From Erysipelotrichaceae bacterium (GTDB lineage: Bacteria; Bacillota_I; Bacilli_A; Erysipelotrichales; Erysipelotrichaceae), in the NCBI GenBank assembly GCA_031272515.1, contig JAISTR010000036.1, positions 30,553 through 94,552 of the forward strand: 64,000 bases of DNA. Direction: 5' to 3'. Of this stretch, positions 41,541 through 51,068 are shown piece after piece. Positions within the stretch are counted from its first letter, which is position 1. Every line of letters starts with the position of its first letter. The notes beneath the pieces were generated by a model. The model searched no databases and was not told the DNA's origin. It worked only from the letters and a program-made list of their open reading frames with translations. A program made the translations under genes and the position numbers.

Positions 41541-43370
41541 ATGGCAAGACAACAACAACGAAGAAGACCCAATCACAATCGCAAGGCAAGAACCAATACT
41601 TTCCATCCCAAAGTAGAGTATCCCAAGACTGTAACCTATTACGAAGGCATTACCGTCGGTCAGCTGGCCGAGCGGATGCGCCGTAATTCGAGTGATATTA
41701 TCAAGCAGCTGTTCATGCTGGGACAGATGGTCACCATCAACTCCACTTTGGATGATGATGCCATCCAGCTGGTCTGCATGGAACTCGGGGTTACCCCGAC
41801 CAAGGAAGAGAGTGTGGACTTGCAATCGCTGGAGGATACCGTCGAGGACGATCCCGCCAGCCTGGTTGCCAGACCGCCGATTGTCACGATTATGGGACAT
41901 GTCGACCATGGCAAGACGACCTTGCTGGACACCATCCGCAAGACCCATGTGGTTTCTGGCGAATTTGGGGGAATCACCCAGCACATCGGCGCCTACCAGG
42001 TCGCCGTCAATGGCAAAAAAGTAACATTTTTGGATACCCCGGGCCATGAAGCCTTCACATCGATGCGGGCCAGAGGCGCGAAGGTCACCGACATCACGAT
42101 TATCGTGGTGGCAGCGGATGACGGGGTGATGCCCCAGACCAAGGAAGCGGCTGACCATGCCAAGGCGGCCAACTGTCCGATCATCGTCGCCATCAACAAG
42201 ATTGACAAACCGGAAAAAAATATTGAACGCATTAAAAATGAAATGAGTGATTTGGGTTTATTACCGGAAGAGTGGGGAGGAGATACCATCTTTGTGGAAC
42301 TCTCCGCCAAGACCGGCGAGGGTGTACCGGAGCTCTTGGACACGATCCTGGTGGTTTCGGAAGTTGCCGATTTAAAGGCCAACCCCGACAAATTTGCCTC
42401 TGGCACCTGCATCGAGGCGAAGCTTGACAAGGGCCGCGGTCCGGTGACGACACTGCTCGTGCAAAACGGCACCCTGCATAGCGGCGACGCCGTAGTCGTG
42501 GGAGCCTGCTTTGGCCGGGTGAGAAGGATGAGCGATGATATGGGCCGGGAAATCAAGGAAGCCAAGCCTTCCTCACCGGTGGAGATTATCGGACTCAACG
42601 ATGTACCGGTCGCCGGTGATACCTTTAGGGTCTTTGAATCGGAAAAACAGGCACGCGATGTTGCCGCCCGCCGGGCGCAGTCCAAAATTGAAAACGAACG
42701 CAAGGGCAGCAGTGCTGTGAGCCTGGAGAACCTCTCCAGCCAACTCTCGGCCGGGGAGCTCAAGGAAATCCCGATTATCATCAAAGCGGATGTACAGGGT
42801 TCTGCGGAAGCTGTGCGCCAGGCTTTGGAGAAGCTGGATGTATCCGGCATCAAGATCAATGTGATTCGTTCCACCGCCGGTGCCATCAGTGAATCCGATG
42901 TCATGCTGGCAAGCGCCTCCAAGGCGATGATCTATGGCTTCAATGTGCGGCCGGATGCGAATGTGCGCAAAAAAGCGGAAGAGGAAGGCATTCAGATCCG
43001 CCTGCACAACATCATCTACAAAGTCGTGGAGGAAGTGGAAGCGGCGATGAAGGGGATGCTGGAGCCGGTTTACGAAGAAGTAGTGTTTGGCCAGGCGGAA
43101 GTCCGCCAGACCTTCAAGGTCTCCAAAATCGGCACGATTGCCGGCTGTATGGTGACGGATGGCAAGATGCTGCGCGATGCCAAGTGCCGCTTAATGCGGG
43201 ATGGTGTCGTCATCTATGACGGGGTCTTGGGTTCGCTCAAGCGCTATCAAAACGATGCCAAAGAAGTGACTGCCGGCTTTGAATGCGGGCTGACCATCAC
43301 CGGCTACAATGACCTCAAGGAAGGGGACATTGTCGAGGCCTATGGCGAGCAGGAAGTGGTGAGTGAGTAA
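41541..43370 (+). CDS. infB: Translation initiation factor IF-2
   Basis: GTPase that places initiator tRNA on the ribosome. At 609 residues it is short because the variable N-terminal region is only about 40 basic residues. IF2_N ([21 protein letters not shown] in part) near 37 is followed by the G domain: G1 GHVDHGKTT near 117, G3 DTPGHEAF near 162, G4 NKID near 218, then domains II-IV. ATG follows GAGGTGAAAG. The stop overlaps rbfA (TAATG). Confidence 0.97.
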   Translation: MARQQQRRRPNHNRKARTNTFHPKVEYPKTVTYYEGITVGQLAERMRRNSSDIIKQLFMLGQMVTINSTLDDDAIQLVCMELGVTPTKEESVDLQSLEDTVEDDPASLVARPPIVTIMGHVDHGKTTLLDTIRKTHVVSGEFGGITQHIGAYQVAVNGKKVTFLDTPGHEAFTSMRARGAKVTDITIIVVAADDGVMPQTKEAADHAKAANCPIIVAINKIDKPEKNIERIKNEMSDLGLLPEEWGGDTIFVELSAKTGEGVPELLDTILVVSEVADLKANPDKFASGTCIEAKLDKGRGPVTTLLVQNGTLHSGDAVVVGACFGRVRRMSDDMGREIKEAKPSSPVEIIGLNDVPVAGDTFRVFESEKQARDVAARRAQSKIENERKGSSAVSLENLSSQLSAGELKEIPIIIKADVQGSAEAVRQALEKLDVSGIKINVIRSTAGAISESDVMLASASKAMIYGFNVRPDANVRKKAEEEGIQIRLHNIIYKVVEEVEAAMKGMLEPVYEEVVFGQAEVRQTFKVSKIGTIAGCMVTDGKMLRDAKCRLMRDGVVIYDGVLGSLKRYQNDAKEVTAGFECGLTITGYNDLKEGDIVEAYGEQEVVSE

Positions 43371-43705
43371 TGTCGGTTAAATCCGAACGCATTGCCACAA
43401 CCATCAAGCGCATCCTGTCGGAAACGCTCCAGCAAAAAACCAAGGACAAAGACATCGGTTTTGTGACCATTACCGATGTGCGGGTCTCAAGCGATATCAG
43501 CTATGCGAAGGTCTATGTAACCTTTCTGGACCACAGTGAAAAACGGCTGGCAGCACTGCAGAAAGCCGGCGGCTTTCTGCGCAGTGAACTGGCTAGCCAG
43601 ATGGACCTGTTCAAGGTCCCGCAGCTCTCCTTTATCCTGGATGATTCGCTACAAAAGGGCAATCGCATCGACCAAATTCTCGACCAACAAAAAAACAGAC
43701 AGTAA
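43370..43705 (+). CDS. rbfA: Ribosome-binding factor A
   Basis: Cold-shock 30S maturation factor with a single KH-like domain. 111 residues, with RIATTIKRILSETLQ near the start, VTITDVRVSSDISYAKVYVTF (in part) near 33 and the conserved LSFILDDSLQKGNRIDQIL end. It overlaps infB by one base, and a terminator closes the operon. Confidence 0.95.
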   Translation: MSVKSERIATTIKRILSETLQQKTKDKDIGFVTITDVRVSSDISYAKVYVTFLDHSEKRLAALQKAGGFLRSELASQMDLFKVPQLSFILDDSLQKGNRIDQILDQQKNRQ

Positions 43706-43729
43706 AACCCGCGTATTGCGGGTTTTTTG
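43704..43729. terminator. Terminator of the rimP-rbfA operon
   Basis: AAAACCCGC, loop GTATT, GCGGGTTTTTT, with T runs both ways; also suits the convergent 43741 gene. Confidence 0.9.
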
Positions 43730-43740
43730 TTTGGTGAAGT

Positions 43741-44286
43741 TTATTCGTGCTGCAGTTTAGAATGACTAATCCAGGCAGAAACGCAGCCTTTGATAAAAAA
43801 GATGCCAATCAAAAGCGTGCAAAGCAGGAAATAGGGATTGATTACAGGCAATACATTGGTAAAGACCAGGATTGCCAAAACATAGTAAGCTGCAAACGGA
43901 ATTGCCAGAAAGCGGTTGAGGAGCGTGAATTCCGGTTCCTCACTCATGTCCATAGAGCATATTAACCAGGACCAAATGAAAAAGAAAGCATAAATGAGAC
44001 AGGCTGGTATTCTACCAATGAGCCAAAGCGAAGGACTGATGGTACTCATCGCGAAATAGAGGATTATGCCATGTACCAGAAGTGACCAGTATCTGTAGTT
44101 GCGCGACTTATAAAACGCATCACTGTAGATATCTTGGGCAAGAAATTCCAGAAGAAACAGAAAAACAACCGCCGCAAACCCAATCCAGCCCAAAAGCCAA
44201 AAAAGCAACAGGGCACCCAGAATAAAAACGGCGTTAAAGAGGATGTTATATTGCCGGTTGCGGAAATAGAGAATGAGCTGGCGCAT
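43741..44286 (-). CDS. Membrane protein of unknown function, 181 aa
   Basis: A small integral membrane protein with about five hydrophobic segments: roughly 17-33, 36-52, 70-86, 95-115, 130-150 and 153-172 (some may pair). The start MRQLIL at 44286 lies 13 bases after AAGGAG, which is a little long; the upstream in-frame extension has no better site. I do not recognise the family. It shares strand and topology with the neighbouring 44372 gene, but the two are separated by a terminator. Confidence 0.6.
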   Translation of the reverse strand: MRQLILYFRNRQYNILFNAVFILGALLLFWLLGWIGFAAVVFLFLLEFLAQDIYSDAFYKSRNYRYWSLLVHGIILYFAMSTISPSLWLIGRIPACLIYAFFFIWSWLICSMDMSEEPEFTLLNRFLAIPFAAYYVLAILVFTNVLPVINPYFLLCTLLIGIFFIKGCVSAWISHSKLQHE

Positions 44287-44321
44287 GAACGGTATGTTTC
44301 TCCTTATCCAAATCATAGCAT

Positions 44322-44346
44322 AAAAAAAGTGCCGTGGCACTCTTTT
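44322..44346 (-). terminator. Terminator of the 44372 gene
   Basis: On the minus strand AGTGCC-AC-GGCACT followed by seven T (plus-strand A run 44322-44328). Confidence 0.75.
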
Positions 44347-44371
44347 ACAGGTGAGCTAACGCTGAAAAAAT

Positions 44372-45034
44372 TCAGCGCTTATAACTGCGTCCCAATGAGG
44401 CAATCGGCGGAATTGCCGCAGCACTGGCGGCTACTGTCTTTTTAAGCGAAGGTACCGAATTCTTTGCACTCTCTTTTTCTTTCTTTTTCACCTTGGCAAC
44501 CGGGCTTTGGTAGAAGACAACACATAACAGGAATATACCCAGCGGTACGGTTGCGAAGGGGTTGTTGATGCGATCCGCCATGCCAAAGACCACCAGCAGT
44601 GCGCCAAACATCAAAAACACATAGCCGGAGATAAAGATGCAGGGCAGAATCGGATTGTCCATCTCGGCGCTAAAGCCAAACAGGGAGGTAAAGGTAAAGG
44701 TCCCAATCAAGGCGGCTCCGACGATGGTCAAAAGCCGGGGCAGCCATTCGCTGGAAAAACTCATGTAGGACATGCCCCAGTAGAAAACCGCAGCTGCCAA
44801 AAGGTTGTAAATACAGCAGATCCGGTAGGTATTGGGGAAGCGGCTGCTCAAGAGACTGAAAACAAGCCAGAGAAAAATGATGGCCAAGGCGGTACCAAGA
44901 CCCGGCAGGCCTACCACCAGATACTCAATCCCGGCCAGCGCCAATAAAAAAAGAGTCGCGAACACATCAGACATATACAGGATCCTGCCTTTGTTACGAC
45001 TGCGAATTTCATCATGAGCAAATTTAATTTCCAT
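44372..45034 (-). CDS. Membrane protein of unknown function, 220 aa
   Basis: Six or so membrane segments (about 22-42, 45-62, 72-90, 98-120, 128-150 and 160-178) followed by a basic, lysine-rich cytoplasmic tail (KVKKKEKESAKN). An N-terminal MEIKFAHDEIRSRNKGR stretch is cytoplasmic. No recognised motif. ATG follows a GGGGGG site and an extended -10 (TGG-TAGAAT) lies near 45070. It is downstream of the lysine-box ABC operon on the same strand but 90 bases away, so read-through is possible. Confidence 0.65.
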   Translation of the reverse strand: MEIKFAHDEIRSRNKGRILYMSDVFATLFLLALAGIEYLVVGLPGLGTALAIIFLWLVFSLLSSRFPNTYRICCIYNLLAAAVFYWGMSYMSFSSEWLPRLLTIVGAALIGTFTFTSLFGFSAEMDNPILPCIFISGYVFLMFGALLVVFGMADRINNPFATVPLGIFLLCVVFYQSPVAKVKKKEKESAKNSVPSLKKTVAASAAAIPPIASLGRSYKR

Positions 45035-45123
45035 AAAAGCCCCCCGCTCTTATTGATAATCACATTCTACCATGACAAAAATGTTCGATTTCTGAAAAAA
45101 ACACGAAATTTTAAACGGTTTTG

Positions 45124-45864
45124 TTAATGATGCAAAACCCGGGACAAAAAGGCCCTGGTTCTTTCCTGGGTGGGCTTGGTGAACAGCACTTCCGGCTTGC
45201 CGGCTTCACAGATGACACCCTGGTCCATAAAGACCACATAGTCGCTCACATCGCGGGCGAAGGCCATCTCATGGGTGACGATCATCATCGTCAAGCCTTC
45301 CTTCGCCAAATCCCGGATGACACTGAGCACTTCATCGACGATTTCCGGATCCAGGGCACTGGTGGGTTCATCAAACAGCAGCACCTCCGGATCCATGCAA
45401 AGGGCCCTGGCGATTGCGACCCGCTGTTTCTGACCGCCGGAAATCTGTAAGGGCGAAGCCTTCGCAAAGTCCAGCATGCCGACCTTGTTTAGAAAGTGCA
45501 GGGCTTTTTCCTTCGCCTGCGCCTCGCTTTTTTTGAGCACCTGCATCGGTCCAATCATGCAGTTTTTCAGCACATTCATGTTGTTGAACAGGTTGAACTG
45601 CTGAAAGACCATGCCGATTTTCTGCCGGTGCACATTGACATCAATGGCACCGGAAAGGATGTCGCTGCCTTTAAAGAGGATCTGACCGCCATCCGGGGTC
45701 TCCAAAAGATTCACACAGCGTAAAAGGGTACTCTTGCCAGAGCCGCTGGCCCCAATCAGGCAAACCACCTCACTTTGGCGCAGGGAGAAGTTGATGCCGC
45801 GCAGCACCTTGAGGTTGCCGAAGGATTTCTCCAAATCCTTAATTTCCAGTATTGTTTCCACCAT
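45124..45864 (-). CDS. Polar amino acid ABC transporter, ATP-binding protein
   Basis: ATPase of a GlnQ/HisP-type importer, 246 residues. Walker [10 protein letters not shown] near 39, Q-loop FQQFNLF near 88, ABC signature [15 protein letters not shown] near 140, Walker [15 protein letters not shown] near 162, and the H-loop VTHEMAFA near 200. It follows the permease by one base. The lysine riboswitch upstream implies lysine as the cargo. Third gene of the operon. Confidence 0.95.
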   Translation of the reverse strand: MVETILEIKDLEKSFGNLKVLRGINFSLRQSEVVCLIGASGSGKSTLLRCVNLLETPDGGQILFKGSDILSGAIDVNVHRQKIGMVFQQFNLFNNMNVLKNCMIGPMQVLKKSEAQAKEKALHFLNKVGMLDFAKASPLQISGGQKQRVAIARALCMDPEVLLFDEPTSALDPEIVDEVLSVIRDLAKEGLTMMIVTHEMAFARDVSDYVVFMDQGVICEAGKPEVLFTKPTQERTRAFLSRVLHH

Positions 45865-45865
45865 C

Positions 45866-46618
45866 CTAGAGCTGTCCTTTCACAGTTGCTTCCACCACTG
45901 TCTGCGAAGTCGGGTAGGAAGAGGCTGTATGGTTGAGGCGCTTTTCGATGAAGCGCAAAATTCGGGTCGTCACAAAGGTCATGATGAAGTAGAGCACGGC
46001 TGAGATGAAAAACGGTTCCGCATAGCGGAAGATGCTGCCGGCAATTTTGGCGGTTTCAAAGTAGAGTTCGGTGACACTGATGACATTGAGCACCGACGTA
46101 TCCTTGATGTTGACAACAAATTCATTGCCCATGGCCGGAAAGGCGTTCTTGATGGCCTGGGGCAGGATGATGTGGGTCATTGATTGCATCGGCGTCATGC
46201 CCAAGGAGCGGGCGGCTTCGCTTTGGCCGATATCCACGGATTGGATCCCGGCGCGGATAATCTCCGCCATATAGGCACCGGTATTGATGGAAACAATGAC
46301 CACCCCGGCCCAGACGGAATTCAAGCCGAAGACCGGCTTGAGCAGGGAATGATACAAGAACATTCCCTGCACAATCATCGGTGTACCGCGAAAGACCTCG
46401 ATGTAAATCGAGGTCAGTGCGTGCGCAAAACGTTTGCAGAAGCTTTGCAGAAAGCTGTCACGCGGCTCCACTTTGATGGCGCGGATACCGCCGACTACCA
46501 AACCGATCAATAAGCCGATGATGGTCCCGCTCAAGGAAATAAACAGGGTGATGCGGATGCCATAGGCAAATAACGGCAGGTAGGTTTGAAACAATTCCCA
46601 GGCTTTGGTGAATGACAT
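45866..46618 (-). CDS. Polar amino acid ABC transporter, permease
   Basis: Inner-membrane permease of the HisM/GlnP type, 250 residues. About five membrane segments; [15 protein letters not shown] near 95 and the EAA loop [33 protein letters not shown] in part near 145-175 (contact with the ATPase). It lies between the binding protein and the ATPase. As a single permease gene it probably works as a homodimer. Confidence 0.95.
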   Translation of the reverse strand: MSFTKAWELFQTYLPLFAYGIRITLFISLSGTIIGLLIGLVVGGIRAIKVEPRDSFLQSFCKRFAHALTSIYIEVFRGTPMIVQGMFLYHSLLKPVFGLNSVWAGVVIVSINTGAYMAEIIRAGIQSVDIGQSEAARSLGMTPMQSMTHIILPQAIKNAFPAMGNEFVVNIKDTSVLNVISVTELYFETAKIAGSIFRYAEPFFISAVLYFIMTFVTTRILRFIEKRLNHTASSYPTSQTVVEATVKGQL

Positions 46619-46623
46619 AAAGG

Positions 46624-47454
46624 CTATTCTTCAACCGCCGGCTGGCGTTGGGTCGCTTCCAGCATCAGCTGGTTTCTCTCCTCTACCGATATGCCGTCAA
46701 TGACTCCCTGAATCGCAATCAACAATTCCGTATTGCCTTTTTGCACGGCGATGGAGGTCGTCGTATCGACATCAAAGCCACCGTCTGTAAAGCGGACATA
46801 GGTCAGACTCGGATTGGCACTGGTGGTACCGACGGCAACCGGCATTTCGGCGGTGATGCCATCGACCTCCCCATTGATCAGGGCGACCACCATGGCGCTG
46901 TAGCTTTGCAAAGGCACTTCATGGATGACACCCGGAATCTGATCGATGACTTCATCATAGGTGGTATTGAGCTGGCCGATGATTCTGGCCCCGCTGAAAT
47001 CAGCCAGTGAGGTCGCAGTGACATAGTCGGAATCATTGCGGACCAGCATGACCATTTCCGATTCATAATAGGGAGTGGTGAAATCATGGTTTTTGCGGCG
47101 CTCGTCATTGGCGGTCATGCCAGCGATAATCGCATCGATTTCCCCCGAGGACAATGCCGGCTCCAGGCCTTCCCAGGCAATCGCCTTAATCACCAGTTCA
47201 TAGCCCAGCGCATCGGCGATGCGGCGGGCGATGACGACATCATAACCATCGCAATACGAACCGTCTTCCAACTGGACGGCGGTTTCATTGGCTTCCATCT
47301 GGGTCCAGTTGAACGGTGCATAGTTGCACTCCATGCCAACCGTAAAGGTGGTCTTGCCGCCAGATCCGCTGCTGCCGCTATTTCCTGAGGAAGCGGGTGT
47401 GCAGCCGGTTAAAAGCAATACACTGATAAAAAGCAGACAAATCATTCTCTTCAT
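46624..47454 (-). CDS. Amino acid ABC transporter substrate-binding lipoprotein (probably lysine)
   Basis: Extracellular solute-binding protein anchored by a lipid, 276 residues. MKRMICLLFISVLLLTGC is a lipoprotein signal with lipobox LLTGC (Cys18). A Ser/Gly linker follows, then a type II periplasmic-binding fold with MECNYAPFNW, GYDVVIARRIADALGYEL, AIIAGMTANDERR and DFSGARIIGQLNTTY. The start is fixed by AAAGGAGG just upstream of 47454; the frame is open further but covers the riboswitch. Lysine is inferred from the leader. Confidence 0.93.
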   Translation of the reverse strand: MKRMICLLFISVLLLTGCTPASSGNSGSSGSGGKTTFTVGMECNYAPFNWTQMEANETAVQLEDGSYCDGYDVVIARRIADALGYELVIKAIAWEGLEPALSSGEIDAIIAGMTANDERRKNHDFTTPYYESEMVMLVRNDSDYVTATSLADFSGARIIGQLNTTYDEVIDQIPGVIHEVPLQSYSAMVVALINGEVDGITAEMPVAVGTTSANPSLTYVRFTDGGFDVDTTTSIAVQKGNTELLIAIQGVIDGISVEERNQLMLEATQRQPAVEE

Positions 47455-47471
47455 TTTCTTTTCCTCCTTTT

Positions 47472-47687
47472 GAAACAAAAACCGTGCTATTACACGGTTG
47501 AATGGGTTTCGTTCGGTAATAGCGCCACTTCCCTTTATGGGGGAAGGAGTGTTGCAGGTATTTCCTGCAACCCCACGCTCAGCCTTTGCCAAGACTGACG
47601 TTCGGCGGTGATTGCCTTTGGGACAGTTCATTGCCTGCCGGCTCCCTGTCTTACTCATCTGCACCGCTACCTCTATATGTTTTTGTC
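47472..47687 (-). ncRNA. Lysine riboswitch (L box) with expression-platform terminator
   Basis: The leader of the ABC operon carries L-box signatures on the minus strand: AGGTAGCGGTGC (47672-47661), AAAGGCAATCACCGCCGAA spanning 47625-47601 with CGCCGAA (47607-47601), a perfect GTTGCAGG/CCTGCAAC helix (47571-47551), and GTGGCGCTATTAC closing the core near 47525. A terminator follows: AACCGTG, loop TAATAG, CACGGTT and T run (47499-47472). Lysine binding should favour termination and so shut off uptake. Confidence 0.88.
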
Positions 47688-47693
47688 CATCTC

Positions 47694-47721
47694 ATTATAC
47701 GGTATTGAAGAGGGTTGTCAA
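47694..47721 (-). promoter_or_regulatory. Promoter of the lysine-box ABC operon
   Basis: Consensus TTGACA (47721-47716), 16 bases, consensus TATAAT (47699-47694). Start near 47687. Confidence 0.85.
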
Positions 47722-48086
47722 GTAAAAACTTGTAAAAACGGCGTCATTTGTTATGAAAATCCATTGTATTTATCCGCAATAGAAAAATATCCGAATAATT
47801 GTCTGAAATTTAATGGAATACAGAAGGGAAAGTAAGATAGTGAAATGATTGACAAGTGCAGCATTTTATGGCAGTATAAAGGTACGGAGAACAATGTGAA
47901 AAATTTCGCTAGTTTTACAAAGATGTTGGAAAGCAGTTTCTTGTTTGCCTTTTTCAATCTGTTTCAAAGGGTTTTTGACAGGGGATGCCCCATCTGTGCC
48001 ATCTCCCGCAAACAGCGCTGCAGTTTTCCCCATGCCCGGCCGCCGACGCTGGCTTAAGGATAGGCACTAAGTAGTAGGCGAAAGAA
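47722..48086. other. Intergenic region, mostly unexplained
   Basis: 365 bases between the divergent ABC operon and alcohol dehydrogenase. TTGACA (47849-47854) and TATAAA (47875-47880) are 20 bases apart, which is too wide for a normal promoter. A GGGGATGCCCC palindrome lies in the GC-rich second half. No convincing gene: the open frames lack ribosome sites. Confidence 0.4.
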
Positions 48087-48110
48087 AAGGAGGTACCTAA
48101 AAACGGTACA
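48087..48110 (+). promoter_or_regulatory. Hairpin between ribosome site and ATG of the dehydrogenase
   Basis: AAGGAGG (48087-48093) is 17 bases before ATG 48111, with GTACC (48093-48097), loop TAAAAAC, GGTAC (48105-48109) between. Folding would shorten the distance; it also overlaps the last G of the ribosome site. Confidence 0.5.
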
Positions 48111-49136
48111 ATGAAAGCAGCAATTTACAATGCGATTAAAGATGTGAGTGTAGAAGAAGTGCCGATTCCCCAAATCGGTGAAAATGATGTATTGGTGAAG
48201 AATTTACGGGCTGGGATCTGCGGTTCGGACACCGGCGGATATATCCACGGTGGGGAACACTACGGGATTTTCCCCGGCAAGCAGTTTGGCCATGAGATGG
48301 TTTCCAAAGTCGTCGAAAAGGGCGCAAATGTCGGGGATGACATCGCCATCGGCGATATTGTCTGGGTCAATCCCACCACCTGCAAAAAAGAGGGGATCTT
48401 TGTTGCGGATATGGCGGGAGCCTTCTCAGAATATGTGAATGTGGATAATGCGAAACTGGGCTACAACCTCTACAAACTGCCGGCTGATATTGATTTGGAT
48501 GCCGCTGTTTTGATTGAACCGCTGGCGGTAGGCACCAATGGTGCAATTAAGCAGGGTGCCAAAGCGGATGACAAGGTAGTGGTGCTGGGTGCCGGAACCA
48601 TCGGCTTGTCTGCTGCTGCCGGCTTAATTGCCCGCGGTTTGAAGAATATCATTGTCGTCGATGTCAATGACTGGCGTTTGGAAAAAGCGGCTGAACTGGG
48701 TGCCAAGACCATCAAGAACCAGGATGTGGACCTGTTTGAAGAGATTGCGAAAATCTTCGGCGGTGAGAAGAATTACTACGGTCAGACGATTCCGGATGTT
48801 GATTTATATGTCGACGCCGCCGGTTTTGGTCCGTTGTTGGCGGATTGCTTTGCCCATGCCAGACAGGACACCAAGTACACGATTGTGGCGGTCTACTCGC
48901 AGCCGGTACCACTCAGCATGCTGCAGTTTATCATGAGCGAGCCCACCATTACCGGCTCCCGCGGCTATACTGATGAAACGATTGCGGAAGTGCTGGACCA
49001 CATCATCAATAAGCGCTCCAATATCAAAACCATCCTCACCAGCAAGTTCAAGAAAGAGGACTTTGTACAAGCGATGGAAACCGCGGTCAAAGCAGATCAC
49101 AACATCAAGGTTGTGATTGATTACGAAATGGAATGA
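48111..49136 (+). CDS. Zinc-dependent alcohol dehydrogenase (MDR family, butanediol/threonine dehydrogenase-like)
   Basis: A 341-residue medium-chain dehydrogenase. The catalytic zinc site is GICGSD (Cys37) and FGHEM (His61), and GAGTIGLSAAAGLIARG near 163 is the NAD-binding motif. The usual structural-zinc lobe with four clustered cysteines is absent; only NPTTCKKEG stands in that region. LPADIDLDAAVLIEPLAVG near 123 is typical of butanediol, sorbitol and threonine dehydrogenases. Single gene with its own terminator. Substrate cannot be decided; 2,3-butanediol or another secondary alcohol is plausible. Confidence 0.85.
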   Translation: MKAAIYNAIKDVSVEEVPIPQIGENDVLVKNLRAGICGSDTGGYIHGGEHYGIFPGKQFGHEMVSKVVEKGANVGDDIAIGDIVWVNPTTCKKEGIFVADMAGAFSEYVNVDNAKLGYNLYKLPADIDLDAAVLIEPLAVGTNGAIKQGAKADDKVVVLGAGTIGLSAAAGLIARGLKNIIVVDVNDWRLEKAAELGAKTIKNQDVDLFEEIAKIFGGEKNYYGQTIPDVDLYVDAAGFGPLLADCFAHARQDTKYTIVAVYSQPVPLSMLQFIMSEPTITGSRGYTDETIAEVLDHIINKRSNIKTILTSKFKKEDFVQAMETAVKADHNIKVVIDYEME

Positions 49137-49156
49137 GTGCATAAGAGCATAAAGTT

Positions 49157-49188
49157 AAAAAGCCTTCCCGAAAGGGGAGGTTTTTTTG
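49157..49188 (+). terminator. Terminator of the dehydrogenase gene
   Basis: AGCCTTCCC, GAAA tetraloop, GGGGAGG and seven T (one G-T pair). Confidence 0.8.
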
Positions 49189-49238
49189 TTTGAAAGGTCT
49201 TTTGAAAAAGCAGCGCCTTCTTTATTATTTTGGTTCCA

Positions 49239-49247
49239 TGATATAAT
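49239..49247 (+). promoter_or_regulatory. Extended -10 promoter of truB
   Basis: TGA plus TATAAT (49242-49247). The start would be near 49254, only about eight bases before ATG 49262, leaving AGGA as a minimal ribosome site. Confidence 0.55.
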
Positions 49248-49261
49248 GGCTTAGGACCATT

Positions 49262-50107
49262 ATGGAAGGATTTCTTTATATAAACAAACCGGCAGGAATG
49301 ACCTCTTTCGATGTCATCCAAGCCTTACGCAAAGCAACAGGTGAAAAACGCATCGGTCACAGCGGAACCCTCGATCCCCAGGCAACCGGGGTTTTAATTG
49401 TGGCCCTGGGCAAATCCACCAAGGTCCTGCCTTATCTTTTAAAAAAAGACAAGACCTACAAAGCGACTATGCAATTGGGTATTAAAACCAGTACCGGGGA
49501 TATCTGGGGTGACATCAAAGAGCAGGAACCAATCAAAACTTATCCACTGCAACAGATCATAAGTGTCCTGGAGTCTTTTCTGGGTGTACAGACGCAGATT
49601 CCGCCAATGGTATCCGCCATCCGGCATCAGGGCAAACGCCTTTACGAATACGCCCGGGAAAACGTCGAAATTGAAAGGAAACCGCGTCCGATTGAAATCA
49701 AGGAAATAAAGCTTCTGGACTATAACAGTCCTGATATCTGTTTTGAGGTTACCTGTTCTGCCGGAACCTACATCAGAACCCTTTGTGAAGATGTTGCCGC
49801 CAAACTCGATACCATCGCTGCGATGTCTGCCTTGATTCGCACCCAAAGCGGGGAGGTCAGCCTGTCTGCGTGCGACAGCCTGGAAGATGCGCTATTAAAC
49901 AAAGCGACACTTCATAGCTGCGAGCAGGTGCTAAGCGCTTATCCCAGTGTCAAAAGCGACCAGGTAACTGATATCAAAAACGGCAAGTCGCTCTCTTTAT
50001 CCACAATGGATGAACTGGTCTTTCTCCGCGATACTCAGGGTGAGTATCTGGCGGCTTACCGCCGCCAGAGTGACGGCAGCTATAAATGTGAAAGGGGGCT
50101 TTGGTGA
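49262..50107 (+). CDS. truB: tRNA pseudouridine(55) synthase TruB
   Basis: Makes pseudouridine 55 in the T loop of tRNAs. 281 residues, with FLYINKPAGMTSFDVI at the start, HSGTLDPQATGVLIVALG near 38 (catalytic Asp), YKATMQLG near 67 and CSAGTYIRTLCEDVA near 169. A C-terminal PUA-like region has KNGKSLSL. It is separated from rbfA by 5.5 kb of inserted genes, whereas Bacillus has rbfA-truB-ribF contiguous. Stop overlaps ribF (TGATG). Confidence 0.95.
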   Translation: MEGFLYINKPAGMTSFDVIQALRKATGEKRIGHSGTLDPQATGVLIVALGKSTKVLPYLLKKDKTYKATMQLGIKTSTGDIWGDIKEQEPIKTYPLQQIISVLESFLGVQTQIPPMVSAIRHQGKRLYEYARENVEIERKPRPIEIKEIKLLDYNSPDICFEVTCSAGTYIRTLCEDVAAKLDTIAAMSALIRTQSGEVSLSACDSLEDALLNKATLHSCEQVLSAYPSVKSDQVTDIKNGKSLSLSTMDELVFLRDTQGEYLAAYRRQSDGSYKCERGLW

Positions 50108-51051
50108 TGGAAGTACTGACAATCGGCCTTTCTACTTTCGCACCTGCAATCAAACCCCGCATCAGTGCCTGCCTGGGTTATTTCGACGGGGTGCATTTAG
50201 CCCATCAGGCACTTATCAAAAAGACGGTCGCGCTGGCAGAGCACAGCCATAGCAAAACAGCGATGATTACCTTTTATCCCGATCCGGCTTCCGTCCTGTT
50301 TCCCCAGTTTGAAAAAAAGCACATTACCAGTGAACCCATCAAGCAAGAGCTGGTTTCTGCCTTGGGGGTGGATCTTATGATCCTTTTGGATTTCACCAAA
50401 GAAATGGCGGACCTCTGTCCAAAAGATTTTGCGCACTTGTTGAATAAGCATTTTACCATCACCGCTTTGGTCTGCGGCTTTGACTTTAGCTATGGCCAAA
50501 ACGGAAAGGGCACCGCTGAAACTTTGACAAACGATTTTCCTGACACCGATATCAGTATAATTCCACCCAAAATCCACCTGGGTGAAAAAATCAGCTCCAC
50601 CCAAATTGCGGGCTTGATCAAAGGTGGAAAGATCGGACTTGCGAACCGTTTGCTCGGGCATCCTTTTACTTTGGAGGGAGTCGTAATTCCCGGCCGCCAA
50701 AAAGGCCGGACCATCGGCTTTCCCACCGCCAACCTGCGGGTGGATCCAAAGCAACTACTACCCAAGCCGGGTATTTATCTCGGCCTGATTTCTTTTGAAG
50801 ACCAGAAAAAAATGGCCATTATCAACTTAGGCCACAATCCCACCATGAACAAGCGGACCGATCTCAGCCTGGAGGCCCACCTTTTGGATTATCAGGGCGA
50901 CCTCTATGGAAAGACCTTGAAACTCGAGTTTTATCACTATCAACGTAGTGAGAAGCACTTTTCCTCAATTGAAAAGCTGGTTGCCCAGCTGACCCATGAC
51001 ACCACACAATGCCGCAATTTCTTCTTGAAGCGCGGGCAAGATATGGTATAA
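50107..51051 (+). CDS. ribF: Bifunctional riboflavin kinase/FAD synthetase
   Basis: Converts riboflavin to FMN and FAD. At 314 residues it has the N-terminal adenylyltransferase motif GYFDGVHLAHQALI near 21 and VCGFDFSYGQNGKGT near 118, then the C-terminal kinase with GRTIGFPTANLRVD near 200 and NLGHNPTMNKRTDLSLEAHLLD in part. ATG 50107 is preferred to the TTG at 50101 because AAAGGGGG is then correctly spaced. It is coupled to truB. Confidence 0.95.
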   Translation: MEVLTIGLSTFAPAIKPRISACLGYFDGVHLAHQALIKKTVALAEHSHSKTAMITFYPDPASVLFPQFEKKHITSEPIKQELVSALGVDLMILLDFTKEMADLCPKDFAHLLNKHFTITALVCGFDFSYGQNGKGTAETLTNDFPDTDISIIPPKIHLGEKISSTQIAGLIKGGKIGLANRLLGHPFTLEGVVIPGRQKGRTIGFPTANLRVDPKQLLPKPGIYLGLISFEDQKKMAIINLGHNPTMNKRTDLSLEAHLLDYQGDLYGKTLKLEFYHYQRSEKHFSSIEKLVAQLTHDTTQCRNFFLKRGQDMV

Positions 51052-51052
51052 T
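51025..51052 (+). promoter_or_regulatory. Promoter of yqhY inside the end of ribF
   Basis: TTGAAG (51025-51030), 16 bases, perfect TATAAT (51047-51052), 17 bases before ATG 51069. Confidence 0.65.
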
Positions 51053-51068
51053 AATTACAGGTACTTTT

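Noticed and set aside
47845..48057. 70-codon plus-strand frame before the dehydrogenase
   Set aside because: No ribosome site and a Cys/Phe/Arg-rich composition typical of non-coding DNA.
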